Below, piece after piece: positions 18,821-27,496 of a stretch of 64,000 nt of DNA. The number at the start of each line of letters is the position of its first letter. Position 1 is the first letter of the stretch. The DNA is from Desulfobacteraceae bacterium (lineage in GTDB: Bacteria > Desulfobacterota > Desulfobacteria > Desulfobacterales > RPRI01): the NCBI GenBank assembly GCA_003818505.1, contig RPRI01000024.1, positions 37,407 through 101,406 on the forward strand, given 5' to 3'. Below the pieces are notes generated by a model that searched no databases, was not told the origin of the DNA, and saw only the letters and a list, made by a program, of their open reading frames with translations. The translations under genes were made by a program, and so were the position numbers.

Positions 18821-19020
18821 GGTAGTATTAGGGATGTCTATAAATAAGTAAATATCTTTAATTTTGGGTGTATTTATGAGACATTTTAAACTAATAAACC
18901 AGATAAATGTCCGGCGGTGTGTGCAAAATATAGAAAAAACAACACTATCAGACCTTGTCAAGAATCGGCTGAGAATCCGAAGTACCATCGAGTTTCCGGG
19001 GTGGGAAAAACTGAACAATC
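18821..19020 (+). pseudogene. Truncated duplicate of the higB upstream region and N-terminus
   Basis: 200-bp imperfect direct repeat of 19051-19250; reads MQNIEKTTLSDLVKNRLRIRSTIEFPGWEKLNNPGF*. Confidence 0.88.
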
Positions 19021-19050
19021 CCGGTTTTTAAACCCCTCGAATTCGACGGG

Positions 19051-19250
19051 GGTAGTATTAGGGATGTCCATAAATAAGTAAATATCTTTAATTTTGGGTG
19101 TGTTTATTGGTCATCTTAAACTATTAACCTGATTAATGTCCGGCGGTGTGTGCAAAATATAAAAGAAGCAACACTATCGGACCTTGCCAAGAATCGGCTG
19201 AGAATCCGAAGTACCATCGAATTTCCGGGGTGGGAAAAACTGAACAATTC
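19051..19250. repeat. Second copy of the 200-bp direct repeat, continuous with the intact higB
   Basis: See 18821-19020. Confidence 0.88.
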
Positions 19251-19476
19251 CGAGATTAAGTCATGGTATAGGATAGTTAAACATAGCGATTTTAATTCAT
19301 TTGCTGAACTGCGCCAGGCCTTTCTGGGGGCTGATAAGGTAGATAATTTGACGGTTTTTAATATTGGCGGCAACAAGGCCCGTTTAATTGCCGCGATACA
19401 TTACAACACACGAAGGATTTATATCCGGCATGTTCTTACTCACAAGGAATATGACCGGGAAAATCGGAGGAAATAA
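19150..19476 (+). CDS. higB: HigB-family mRNA interferase toxin (GTG start)
   Basis: SWYRIVKHSDFNSFAELRQAFLGADKVDNLTVFNIGGNKARLIAAIHYNTRRIYIRHVLTHKEYDR. Confidence 0.88.
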   Translation: MQNIKEATLSDLAKNRLRIRSTIEFPGWEKLNNSEIKSWYRIVKHSDFNSFAELRQAFLGADKVDNLTVFNIGGNKARLIAAIHYNTRRIYIRHVLTHKEYDRENRRK

Positions 19477-19877
19477 TGAATACTCAGCTTAAAGAAATTG
19501 CCAAAGTTTGGCCGAACATACAGGGTGTATTCTCAGTGCCGCATAATGAAAAAAATTATAACAACCTGGTCAATCTTCTCGACAGTCTTATTGATGAAGT
19601 GGGTAACAATGAACACCATCCTTTATCTTAATTGATGGAGACAATCGGAAGCCTGATCGAAACCTATGAATCCCAAAATTATCCCGATATGGAGGGGGGT
19701 CCGATAAATGCGCTAAAGACCTTGATGGAAGAACATGGCCTTAAGCAATCAGACCTTCCCGAGATCGGGAGCCAAGGAGTCGTGTCAGAAATTATATCCG
19801 GCAAACGCCAGCTCAATGTTCGCCAACTTAAGCTTCTCAGCGAGCGTTTTAAAGTTTCACCTGCAGTGTTTGTATGA
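19476..19877 (+). pseudogene. higA: HigA-type HTH antitoxin interrupted by an in-frame TAA (19629-19631); reading resumes in the same frame
   Basis: MNTQLKEIAKVWPNIQGVFSVPHNEKNYNNLVNLLDSLIDEVGNNEHHPLS* then LMETIGSLIETYESQNYPDMEGGPINALKTLMEEHGLKQSDLPEIG... Confidence 0.8.
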
Positions 19878-19953
19878 TTGAACTATTTTAAAATTAACCT
19901 GTAGGTTCAACTGCCGGTGTTCAGCTTGGCTGGTTCCGGCCTGGTAAAGCAGA

Positions 19954-20211
19954 TCAGGGTCGGTTTAAAATATCGTGGGTTCCGACCTTGCGAAGAACAG
20001 CCGTATCTCCAGCCTTCGTGTAAGTAATTCTATAGGTTTTGGACACTCTGATTTCATAAATATCATCATGACCGGACATTTTTTTATGTCCTAATGACGG
20101 ATGAGATAGGTCGTTCTCAAGGAGAATCAATGCCTTTTTGACCTGATTCTTAATTTCGGGATCAAGCTTTTTATAAAGCTTCAAAAAGGTTCTGGTGGCC
20201 TCAAGATGCAT
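19954..20211 (-). CDS. RelE/ParE-superfamily toxin
   Basis: FLKLYKKLDPEIKNQVKKALILLENDLSHPSLGHKKMSGHDDIYEIRVSKTYRITYT. Confidence 0.85.
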   Translation of the reverse strand: MHLEATRTFLKLYKKLDPEIKNQVKKALILLENDLSHPSLGHKKMSGHDDIYEIRVSKTYRITYTKAGDTAVLRKVGTHDILNRP

Positions 20212-20519
20212 TATTTGTCCATTTCCGTAAATAGATCATCCAGACTTTTCGTTTTTGTTACACGTCCTTTTTTTATATCCTTTTCAGCATCTTCTTCATC
20301 GGCTTGCCATTCTTTGGTAAAAAAATAGGCCTGTTCTTTGGGAACTAAAACTTTAGGCTCGAGAATAATCCTGTTGTTATCAATGGATATATCAAGATAG
20401 TCATCCATTTTAAGCCCCAAAACGGTTATAATCTCTTTGGGTATGGCAACCTGATTACTTTTTCCTAATTTTCTAAGCATGAAGCACCTCCTGTTAAATC
20501 CATATATACATATATTCAT
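20211..20519 (-). CDS. AbrB/SpoVT-domain antitoxin (probable start at the internal MLRKLGKSNQ)
   Basis: LRKLGKSNQVAIPKEIITVLGLKMDDYLDISID; TAATG overlap with the toxin gene. Confidence 0.85.
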   Translation of the reverse strand: MNICIYGFNRRCFMLRKLGKSNQVAIPKEIITVLGLKMDDYLDISIDNNRIILEPKVLVPKEQAYFFTKEWQADEEDAEKDIKKGRVTKTKSLDDLFTEMDK

Positions 20520-20670
20520 ATTTTATGAAAATGTCAAAATGAATTAAAGTTTCCAATTCGTAAAGAATTTCTGATAATAGGGTCATATGACTTGACAAAA
20601 AGAATGGTTCTGGATTAGTCAGTAACAAATAATCTGCTGATATGACTGTTTAATAACAAAGGAGACCGGG

Positions 20671-21003
20671 ATGGAAAAAGACTGTATTTTCTGCAAGATT
20701 GTAAATGGAGAGATTCCGACCACATTCCTTTATAAGAATGACGACCTCATCGTTTTCAGAGACATCAATCCCCACGCGCCGGTGCATATTCTGATTGTTC
20801 CTGCAAGGCATATCAGAAGCGTAAACGACCTGACCGCAGAAGATGCAAAAATCGTATCGGATATGATAATGGCTGGAAAGATGATGGCAGAAAAAGAGGG
20901 TATTTCACAATCCGGCTATAAACTCCTTTTCAATGTTGAAAAAGGAGGCGGCCAGGTCATATTCCATCTTCACATGCACCTTGTTGGCGGGTGGAAGAAA
21001 TAG
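20671..21003 (+). CDS. HIT-family (HinT-like) nucleotide-binding protein
   Basis: DCIFCKIVNGEIPTTFLYKNDDLIVFRDINPHAPVHILIVPARHI...HLHMHLVGGW. Confidence 0.95.
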   Translation: MEKDCIFCKIVNGEIPTTFLYKNDDLIVFRDINPHAPVHILIVPARHIRSVNDLTAEDAKIVSDMIMAGKMMAEKEGISQSGYKLLFNVEKGGGQVIFHLHMHLVGGWKK

Positions 21004-21089
21004 TAAAAGAAAGTTAATGGACCAGAATAGAATACCCCGGAGCACGGTATCATATGATGAACCATGGATTGCATGGAGCCATACCGTTA

Positions 21090-21434
21090 TTATTTTTTAT
21101 CCCGAAGGATATTTAAAGTTGTAGAAATATCGAAATCCTCATTAAAACAGATCGCCACTCCTTCATGCCCGGATCTCAGGACATGCCCAGAGGCGGTTAT
21201 AACCATAGTGCCATCCGGATCTGCAGGAGTCTTCAGTTCTTCAAAATGAAGGGCTATCTCCATTTTAATCTGAGAACCTTCTGGGAGTGTTTTTCCACAC
21301 TTGAAAAATATGCCTCCCGCCGACAAACTATTAGTTTCAATGTCAAGTATTTCTACTTCTCCCTTTTGAGTTGAAATTTCAATCCTGGATGGAATCTTCA
21401 GCTCAAATCTTTCATATTTTCTTTTGTCCGCCAT
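21090..21434 (-). CDS. PilZ-domain protein
   Basis: KRKYERFELKIPSRIEI; ETNSLSAGGIFFKCGKTLPEGSQIKMEI. Confidence 0.8.
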   Translation of the reverse strand: MADKRKYERFELKIPSRIEISTQKGEVEILDIETNSLSAGGIFFKCGKTLPEGSQIKMEIALHFEELKTPADPDGTMVITASGHVLRSGHEGVAICFNEDFDISTTLNILRDKK

Positions 21435-21487
21435 AGTCTGCAGTTCACAGATTTAATTTTGTGCCGATTATTCTTAATGCTCAGCGC

Positions 21488-21844
21488 TCATCTCGCTTTT
21501 TTATTGATAATTATTTCCTTGTTGATTTCATCGACGTCACCATAATTATATTCCACAATTTTTTTCAAGTGGAAAAAACTATCCTCGTTCATGGAGTAGA
21601 AGGCAATGGCCATGTCAGAAAGGGTAATTCTCGATATTCCGCCTTCTATACTTATCTTTACCATTGGATCAAGGGTAAGTGTAACTCTGCATTGGTCACC
21701 TGCCTGGAACCGACTGTTTGTGTTGCAGAGCATTCCGTTTAAACTTATATTCAAGGTGTTGACCTTAATTGCTTTTTCCCCTACGGAAATTGTTGCTTCA
21801 AAACCAACGGGAACCCTTGTACGTTTCCTTTTTCCCTTTTCCAT
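21488..21844 (-). CDS. PilZ-domain protein
   Basis: KRTRVPVGFEATISVG; NTLNISLNGMLCNTNSRFQAGDQCRVTLTLDP. Confidence 0.75.
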   Translation of the reverse strand: MEKGKRKRTRVPVGFEATISVGEKAIKVNTLNISLNGMLCNTNSRFQAGDQCRVTLTLDPMVKISIEGGISRITLSDMAIAFYSMNEDSFFHLKKIVEYNYGDVDEINKEIIINKKAR

Positions 21845-22292
21845 CGGTTATTCCCTTTCGCTAAGCATGTAAATTCCTCACACCAATTTTCTCCGGGGAG
21901 CTGACAAACCAGCAGGAATGAAATCATGCGGAGCTTAATTAGTTTCCACCCGGCAATGCCCCTTTTGAGCGATCTAAAGTGTCAATCCGCGGGATTTCTT
22001 GTGCGACATACTATGCGTATGTCTTAAGCGCAATCCCTTGTTTTCCTTGAGCTTGCCCAAAATTGCCTATTTCCGAATTGAAAACTTAACTGTGTCCGAG
22101 CTTGGTTTCCGGATGGACACTAATTAACAGATCAGACTTTCGAAAAACAAAAACTGAGATTATTACCTTTAATCTTAAGTGAGAAGATTTTAATAAGCAA
22201 GAGATTATTCCCTGCGTTTTTTCCCCATCAAGGGGGTACTGAAAAGAGCCCCGTTTATCGGGGTTGAGACTTTGTTTCCGGATGGAGACAAA

Positions 22293-23387
22293 TTAAACAA
22301 TCAGGTCTATTTGTTGAATAGTGCCGGCAATTCCGTTTTCTTTAATGAAAATTCCGGTTTTTTGAATCTGTCCAAGTGATTCATTTACCTGATTTTTGAT
22401 GGTAAAGTCAGTTTCGATATTTCCGAGATAAATAGCGCCAATTCCAACCTGACCTAAAGCAAACAGGTTATCGTTTCCATTTTCATCTTTTGTCCAGATG
22501 CGTAATTTGTTGAAAATAGAGTCGCTCTCATCAATCCATTTATTATTATCGTCATCAAACTGTGCTAATTCGTTAAAACCATTACCGGTTTGGGGTCCGA
22601 AAAGCTCGGTTCCGTTATTAATTATTCCATCTCTATTTGTATCGGCGGCGAGAAATCCATTTCCGGAAGATACAAAAGAAATCTGATCTTCTGTTCCATT
22701 GGAATCTAAGTCAAAACTGAACTTGCTTTCCGTTAATTCTGCGGCCATACCTGAGTAATTAATTACGAGTGGATCGACAAAAAGACCATCTCCGGCCCTG
22801 ATTGAGATATGATTCTCGGTAATAAATTGCCGGCTCATGTTTAATTGTGTTTCAAAGTTAATATTTTCCCCATCAGCTGTTTTAATAATACCTGCGGCAG
22901 TAAAAGATATTTTCTCCGTCTCCTGATAGGATTCATGATTTTCACAGACAAGACCCCATCCCTGACGTTCCGGTTGTCCGACCTGCGCGGAAAATGTTTG
23001 TTCATTTGAGGAAGGTAAATCAACATTTTCCTTTTTAGCAGCAGTTCTCTCGGGTATTCTTATTTTGATGTGTTTACCGGTCAATGCTTCTAATATCTTT
23101 TCAATAAGACGTATTTTTTGTTTTTCTTTTTCGGGTATGTCAAAAAGAGCAACTTCTTCAGGACTTTCAACTTCCTGTGCCGACGTATCTTTTGAGCAGC
23201 ACATTGCCTTTTGGGAAAGATGTATAAGGTTTTTTAATATATTTGCAGGTTCTGTATTGGAATTGCTTTTATTTTTTTCATCGACCCAAACGCGTAAAGA
23301 TTCATTTTTGGTATAGACTTCGCTTGACTTTCGCTGGCTGGTCATTGCAATTGCAAAAGTATCGATTTTCATAGATGGCGTCTCCAT
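22293..23387 (-). CDS. Hypothetical protein with EF-hand/dockerin-like Ca-binding motifs
   Basis: FDLDSNGTEDQISF, AADTNRDGIINNGTELFG, FDDDNNKWIDESD; no N-terminal signal peptide. Confidence 0.65.
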   Translation of the reverse strand: METPSMKIDTFAIAMTSQRKSSEVYTKNESLRVWVDEKNKSNSNTEPANILKNLIHLSQKAMCCSKDTSAQEVESPEEVALFDIPEKEKQKIRLIEKILEALTGKHIKIRIPERTAAKKENVDLPSSNEQTFSAQVGQPERQGWGLVCENHESYQETEKISFTAAGIIKTADGENINFETQLNMSRQFITENHISIRAGDGLFVDPLVINYSGMAAELTESKFSFDLDSNGTEDQISFVSSGNGFLAADTNRDGIINNGTELFGPQTGNGFNELAQFDDDNNKWIDESDSIFNKLRIWTKDENGNDNLFALGQVGIGAIYLGNIETDFTIKNQVNESLGQIQKTGIFIKENGIAGTIQQIDLIV

Positions 23388-23633
23388 CGTTGCAGGTAAC
23401 TCTGAACATCATTAAAAAAGGAAAATCGGAATATTTTTATTTACTATTGATCGGCTCGTGAAAGTCAAAAAAAAAGGGAATCCGGACTTTTTACGATACC
23501 ACCACTATTACATTATCGGTAGGATTTGAAATTATCTTAATATTTTTATTAAAAACAACTTTATTGAACCGAAACAGCATCCATGCTTCGTTGATCTGGC
23601 CTCGGGTGTGAGCGAGGCATTGGAACGAGAATA

Positions 23634-23682
23634 GGAATCAGGCGCCATCAGTCAGGAATTGGGAATTAGCTGCCAGGTCATG
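23634..23682. repeat. Possible short heptamer array (ggaatca ggcgcca tcagtca ggaattg ggaatta gctgcca ggtcatg)
   Basis: 7-nt spacing of GGAAT/CA elements; runs into the HIT fragment. Confidence 0.5.
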
Positions 23683-23725
23683 CTTCCATCTTCACATGCA
23701 TCTTATCGGCGGGTGGAAGAAGTAG
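23672..23725 (+). pseudogene. 3'-terminal fragment of a HIT-family gene
   Basis: gccaggtcatgcttccatcttcacatgcatcttatcggcgggtggaagaagtag versus gccaggtcatattccatcttcacatgcaccttgttggcgggtggaagaaatag at the HIT gene end; contains a 1-nt insertion. Confidence 0.85.
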
Positions 23726-23730
23726 GGCGC

Positions 23731-24579
23731 TTACGGCTTCAGCCATGTAGCCATTTTAAGCCTGCTTACATATTCTCCCAGGATTTCATTTATACCGGGA
23801 TTGCAGGGGTTTTCCTCTATTATGCGCTCAAAAGCGCTTCCGATAACTATCCCGTCCGCATGGGGCGCTATTCTTTTAACATCTTCAGGGGTACTGATTC
23901 CAAAGCCGACGCATACTGGAAGATCTGTGACTGAGCGTAAAATCTTTGCATGAACGGCAATATCCTCCGTATTCAATCCGTCGCTTCCGGTTACCCCTGT
24001 TTTTGAAACAAGATATATGAATCCTGATGCGGTTGATGCTATTTTTTTCATCCTTTCGGGAGGTGTTGTGGGAGCCACAAGGCGTATGAGCGCAAGTTCG
24101 TTTCCGGGCCACCTGGAGGTCATTTCATCCGATTCTTCAGGCGGGAGATCCACCACGAGAGTTCCGTCAGCATCCGCTGACAGGGCGTCATTATAGAATG
24201 CTTCCGCTCCGTAGGAATAGATCGGATTGTAGTAGGTGAAAAGGATAACCGGAATATCTGAAAACGCCCTGATTTTTCTTGTCATTTCAAGAACCGTATT
24301 GATGTTAACACCATTTTTAAGAGCTCTTGCGGATGATCTCTGAATTACAGGCCCGTCTGCCGTAGGATCCGAAAACGGAATTCCCAGCTCCATGATGTCT
24401 ATTCCAGCTTTGCACATAGATTCGATTATTTTAAGCGAGGTTTTAATATCAGGGTCTCCTGCTGAAAGAAATCCGACAAGCGCTTTTTGTTTTTTCCGTT
24501 TTAAATCGGCGAAAGTTTTTTCAATTCTTTTTGTTTTCATTGTTAATTTGTTCTCCATTGGTAGAATATCGAATATCAA
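23731..24579 (-). CDS. trpA: Tryptophan synthase alpha subunit
   Basis: GFLSAGDPDIKTSLKIIESMCKAGIDIMELGIPFSDPTADGPVIQRSSARAL. Confidence 0.96.
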   Translation of the reverse strand: MIFDILPMENKLTMKTKRIEKTFADLKRKKQKALVGFLSAGDPDIKTSLKIIESMCKAGIDIMELGIPFSDPTADGPVIQRSSARALKNGVNINTVLEMTRKIRAFSDIPVILFTYYNPIYSYGAEAFYNDALSADADGTLVVDLPPEESDEMTSRWPGNELALIRLVAPTTPPERMKKIASTASGFIYLVSKTGVTGSDGLNTEDIAVHAKILRSVTDLPVCVGFGISTPEDVKRIAPHADGIVIGSAFERIIEENPCNPGINEILGEYVSRLKMATWLKP

Positions 24580-24696
24580 ACAGCGAACAGTGAATATCGT
24601 ACATCGAATATCGAAGTTCGTGGATCGTTATTCGTTGATCGTAAATCGTGGTTTCTGGTTGCTATTTACTGACTACTGGTCCCTGATCCCTGAACC
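24564..24696. repeat. Degenerate 7-nt-periodic array, 19 units (upstream of trpA)
   Basis: gaatatc gaatatc aaacagc gaacagt gaatatc gtacatc gaatatc gaagttc gtggatc gttattc gttgatc gtaaatc gtggttt ctggttg ctattta ctgacta ctggtcc ctgatcc ctgaacc. Confidence 0.9.
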
Positions 24697-24733
24697 CTTT
24701 TTTTACTTTGTGCCTCTGGGGCTTTGCCTCTTT

Positions 24734-25945
24734 TTAAAGATGCGGCGAAACAATCCCGAGATCCTTGTCTCCTCTTCCGGAAAGATTGACGATTATAATC
24801 TTATCCTTCTTCATCCGGGGCGCCTGTTCCATAGCGTATGCCACAGCATGGGAGCTTTCGAGAGCGGGTATTATGCCTTCCAGCCTGCAGAGCATTTTAA
24901 ATGCGTTGAGAGCGTTATCATCATCAATAGACACATATTCCGCCCTCTTCAAATCTTTCAGAAGAGAGTGTTCGGGGCCGACACCCGGATAGTCGAGTCC
25001 GGCTGATATCGAATGGGCTTCAAGTATCTGCCCTTCTTTGTCTTGGAGAACATATGATTTAGACCCGTGAAGCACACCTACAGAACCTGCTCCCAGTGTT
25101 GCGGCGTGTTTGCCGGAAGGAATGCCTTTTCCGGCGGCCTCGACCCCGGTCATTTCAACAGGGTCGTTCATGAAAGGATAAAAAAGTCCCATAGCGTTGC
25201 TTCCCCCGCCCACGCAGGCGATCAGCATATCGGGAAGACGTCCGGTAATTTCGACAATCTGTTTTCTTGCCTCTATTCCGATGATTTTCTGAAAATCGCG
25301 CACCATCAAAGGATACGGATGCGGTCCGGCTACCGAACCGATTATATAAAAGGTGTCTGTTACGGCTCCAACCCAGTAGCGCAGGGCTTCATTCATGGCA
25401 TCCTTCAACGTGCCTGTCCCTGATTCAACAGGTACGACCTTTGCTCCAAGAAGTTCCATGCGCAAAACATTAGGAGCCTGCCTTTTTATGTCTTCGGTCC
25501 CCATGAATATGCGGCATTCCATTCCGAAAAGAGCCGCCGCAGTGGCAGTCGCTACTCCGTGCTGTCCCGCGCCTGTCTCTGCTATTACCTTCTTTTTCCC
25601 CATCCATTTGGCAAGAAGAGCCTGGCCGAGGGTGTTGTTGATCTTATGAGCCCCTGTATGGGCGAGATCTTCCCGTTTTAAAAATATGGATGCGCCATTT
25701 AAATGTTCGCTCAACCTTTTTGCATGAAAAAGAGGGGTTGGGCGGCCGGCGTACTTTTCCAGAAGATGATCGAGTGCCTTATTAAATTTTTTGTCTGATG
25801 AAAATCTGCCGTAAGCTTCTTCAAGCTCAAGAAGGGCAGGCATGAGGGTTTCTCCTACATAGCGTCCTCCGTAAGGGCCGAAATGGCCGTTTAAATCCGG
25901 ATAGAGGCCGGTTTTTAATTTTTTTGTCATCAAAAAATCCTCCAT
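24734..25945 (-). CDS. trpB: Tryptophan synthase beta subunit
   Basis: [64 protein letters not shown]. Confidence 0.97.
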   Translation of the reverse strand: MEDFLMTKKLKTGLYPDLNGHFGPYGGRYVGETLMPALLELEEAYGRFSSDKKFNKALDHLLEKYAGRPTPLFHAKRLSEHLNGASIFLKREDLAHTGAHKINNTLGQALLAKWMGKKKVIAETGAGQHGVATATAAALFGMECRIFMGTEDIKRQAPNVLRMELLGAKVVPVESGTGTLKDAMNEALRYWVGAVTDTFYIIGSVAGPHPYPLMVRDFQKIIGIEARKQIVEITGRLPDMLIACVGGGSNAMGLFYPFMNDPVEMTGVEAAGKGIPSGKHAATLGAGSVGVLHGSKSYVLQDKEGQILEAHSISAGLDYPGVGPEHSLLKDLKRAEYVSIDDDNALNAFKMLCRLEGIIPALESSHAVAYAMEQAPRMKKDKIIIVNLSGRGDKDLGIVSPHL

Positions 25946-26595
25946 GGTCTTTTAGCGTGTGAAGATTCGGACACGTTCATGATAAACAGTTTCACTCTTT
26001 CAATATCCTTGATTCCAGGAGAGAACTCCACGCCGGAGCTGACATCAACAGCGTCCGGAAGACAAAGAGATACAGCGCGAAAGACATTTTCAGGGGTAAG
26101 ACCCCCTGCAAGAATGAGCGGATATTGATCGCTTATAATTTTTGCCTTTTCCCACTCCCATGATAATGCGTTTCCTCCCGGAAGAGTTCCTTTTCCACAT
26201 TCGGTCAAAAATGCCGATGCCTGATATTTTACCGCATCTTCAAAAGATGGTTTTCTTTCAAGAAAAAGCGCTTTTATGACAACAAAGCCTTCCTTAATCA
26301 GTTCTTCAGCAAGCTGCGGATGCTCATTCCCGTGAAGCTGAACCGCATTTATGCCGCATCTTTCGATTTTTTGCATTATCGATGTGAATGTTGCATCGAC
26401 AAAAACCCCGACTCTTTTAACTCTTTCCGGAAGGGCGAGACATATTTCACGGGCCCGTTCGTCTCTCACGAATCTCGGGCTTTTGGAATGAAAAACAATC
26501 CCTATGGCATCCGCGCCGAGCTCCGCGCATTTAACGGCAGCATCGATTTCCGTTAGGCCGCATATCTTAACTTGTGGGGTATTTTTTAAGCACAC
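25930..26595 (-). CDS. trpF: Phosphoribosylanthranilate isomerase
   Basis: [35 protein letters not shown]. Confidence 0.95.
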   Translation of the reverse strand: MCLKNTPQVKICGLTEIDAAVKCAELGADAIGIVFHSKSPRFVRDERAREICLALPERVKRVGVFVDATFTSIMQKIERCGINAVQLHGNEHPQLAEELIKEGFVVIKALFLERKPSFEDAVKYQASAFLTECGKGTLPGGNALSWEWEKAKIISDQYPLILAGGLTPENVFRAVSLCLPDAVDVSSGVEFSPGIKDIERVKLFIMNVSESSHAKRPWRIF

Positions 26596-26707
26596 TGTTT
26601 TATGACCTTTATTTTTACCACTAAGGGTACGAAGAACACGAAGAAGGAAAAAATTGTGTACCTCGTGGTTTTATGAACCGAAACGAAAGCAAATTTTTAC
26701 GAGATCA

Positions 26708-27496
26708 TCAAGTTCCTTTAACTGTAAGAGATTTTATAAATTCCGCCGGATTGCCGGATCTTACAATGCTTTCTCCAATCAGAAAATTATAAATACCTGA
26801 AGAAAGGTTTTTCTCTATATCCGGTCGTCCCGTTATTCCGCTTGCCGCAACTGCGATCTGCCCGGGATTAAGAAGTCCGGAGATGCGCACGGCATTTTCT
26901 GTATCAGTTTCAAAGGAGCTCAGGTTCCGGTTGTTAATTCCTATAAGCCGGGCGCCCGCATCCGATGCCGTTTGAAGGTCTTTCCCGGAGTGTACTTCCA
27001 CAAGCACATCGATTCCAATTTCGCCGCAAAGAGCAAGATAGTTCTTAATCTGCTCTTTCGACAGAATCCTTGCAATAAGAAGAAGCGCATCCGCCCCCAT
27101 GGCCGATGTTTCATAAATCTGGTAAGATGAAATTATGAAATCTTTTCTCAACACGGGAAGAGTTGATGCATTCCTTGCCCTGATTAAATCATCCGGCTTT
27201 GCCATGAAAAAGGATTTATCAGTTAAAACGGATATGGCAGCGGCTCCTCCTTTTTCATATTCCGCGGCATATTCCGCCGGATCAAGATCAGGACGTAATG
27301 AGCCCTTTGAAGGAGAAGCCCGTTTGATTTCTGCTATTATGTTTATTCCGGATGGTCCGGGTTTTGATAATTTATTAATGAAAGGGCGTCTTTTGAACTT
27401 TGTTGCTTCATCACGCAAAAGGCTTTCGGAGAATAGTTTTTTTCTTTCCCCGATCTCGCTTTTTTTATTTTCGACTATTTTTGCTAAAAAATCCAT
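26708..27496 (-). CDS. trpC: Indole-3-glycerol-phosphate synthase
   Basis: IIAEIKRASPSKGSLRPDLDPAEYAAEYEKGGAAAISVLTD. Confidence 0.96.
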   Translation of the reverse strand: MDFLAKIVENKKSEIGERKKLFSESLLRDEATKFKRRPFINKLSKPGPSGINIIAEIKRASPSKGSLRPDLDPAEYAAEYEKGGAAAISVLTDKSFFMAKPDDLIRARNASTLPVLRKDFIISSYQIYETSAMGADALLLIARILSKEQIKNYLALCGEIGIDVLVEVHSGKDLQTASDAGARLIGINNRNLSSFETDTENAVRISGLLNPGQIAVAASGITGRPDIEKNLSSGIYNFLIGESIVRSGNPAEFIKSLTVKGT

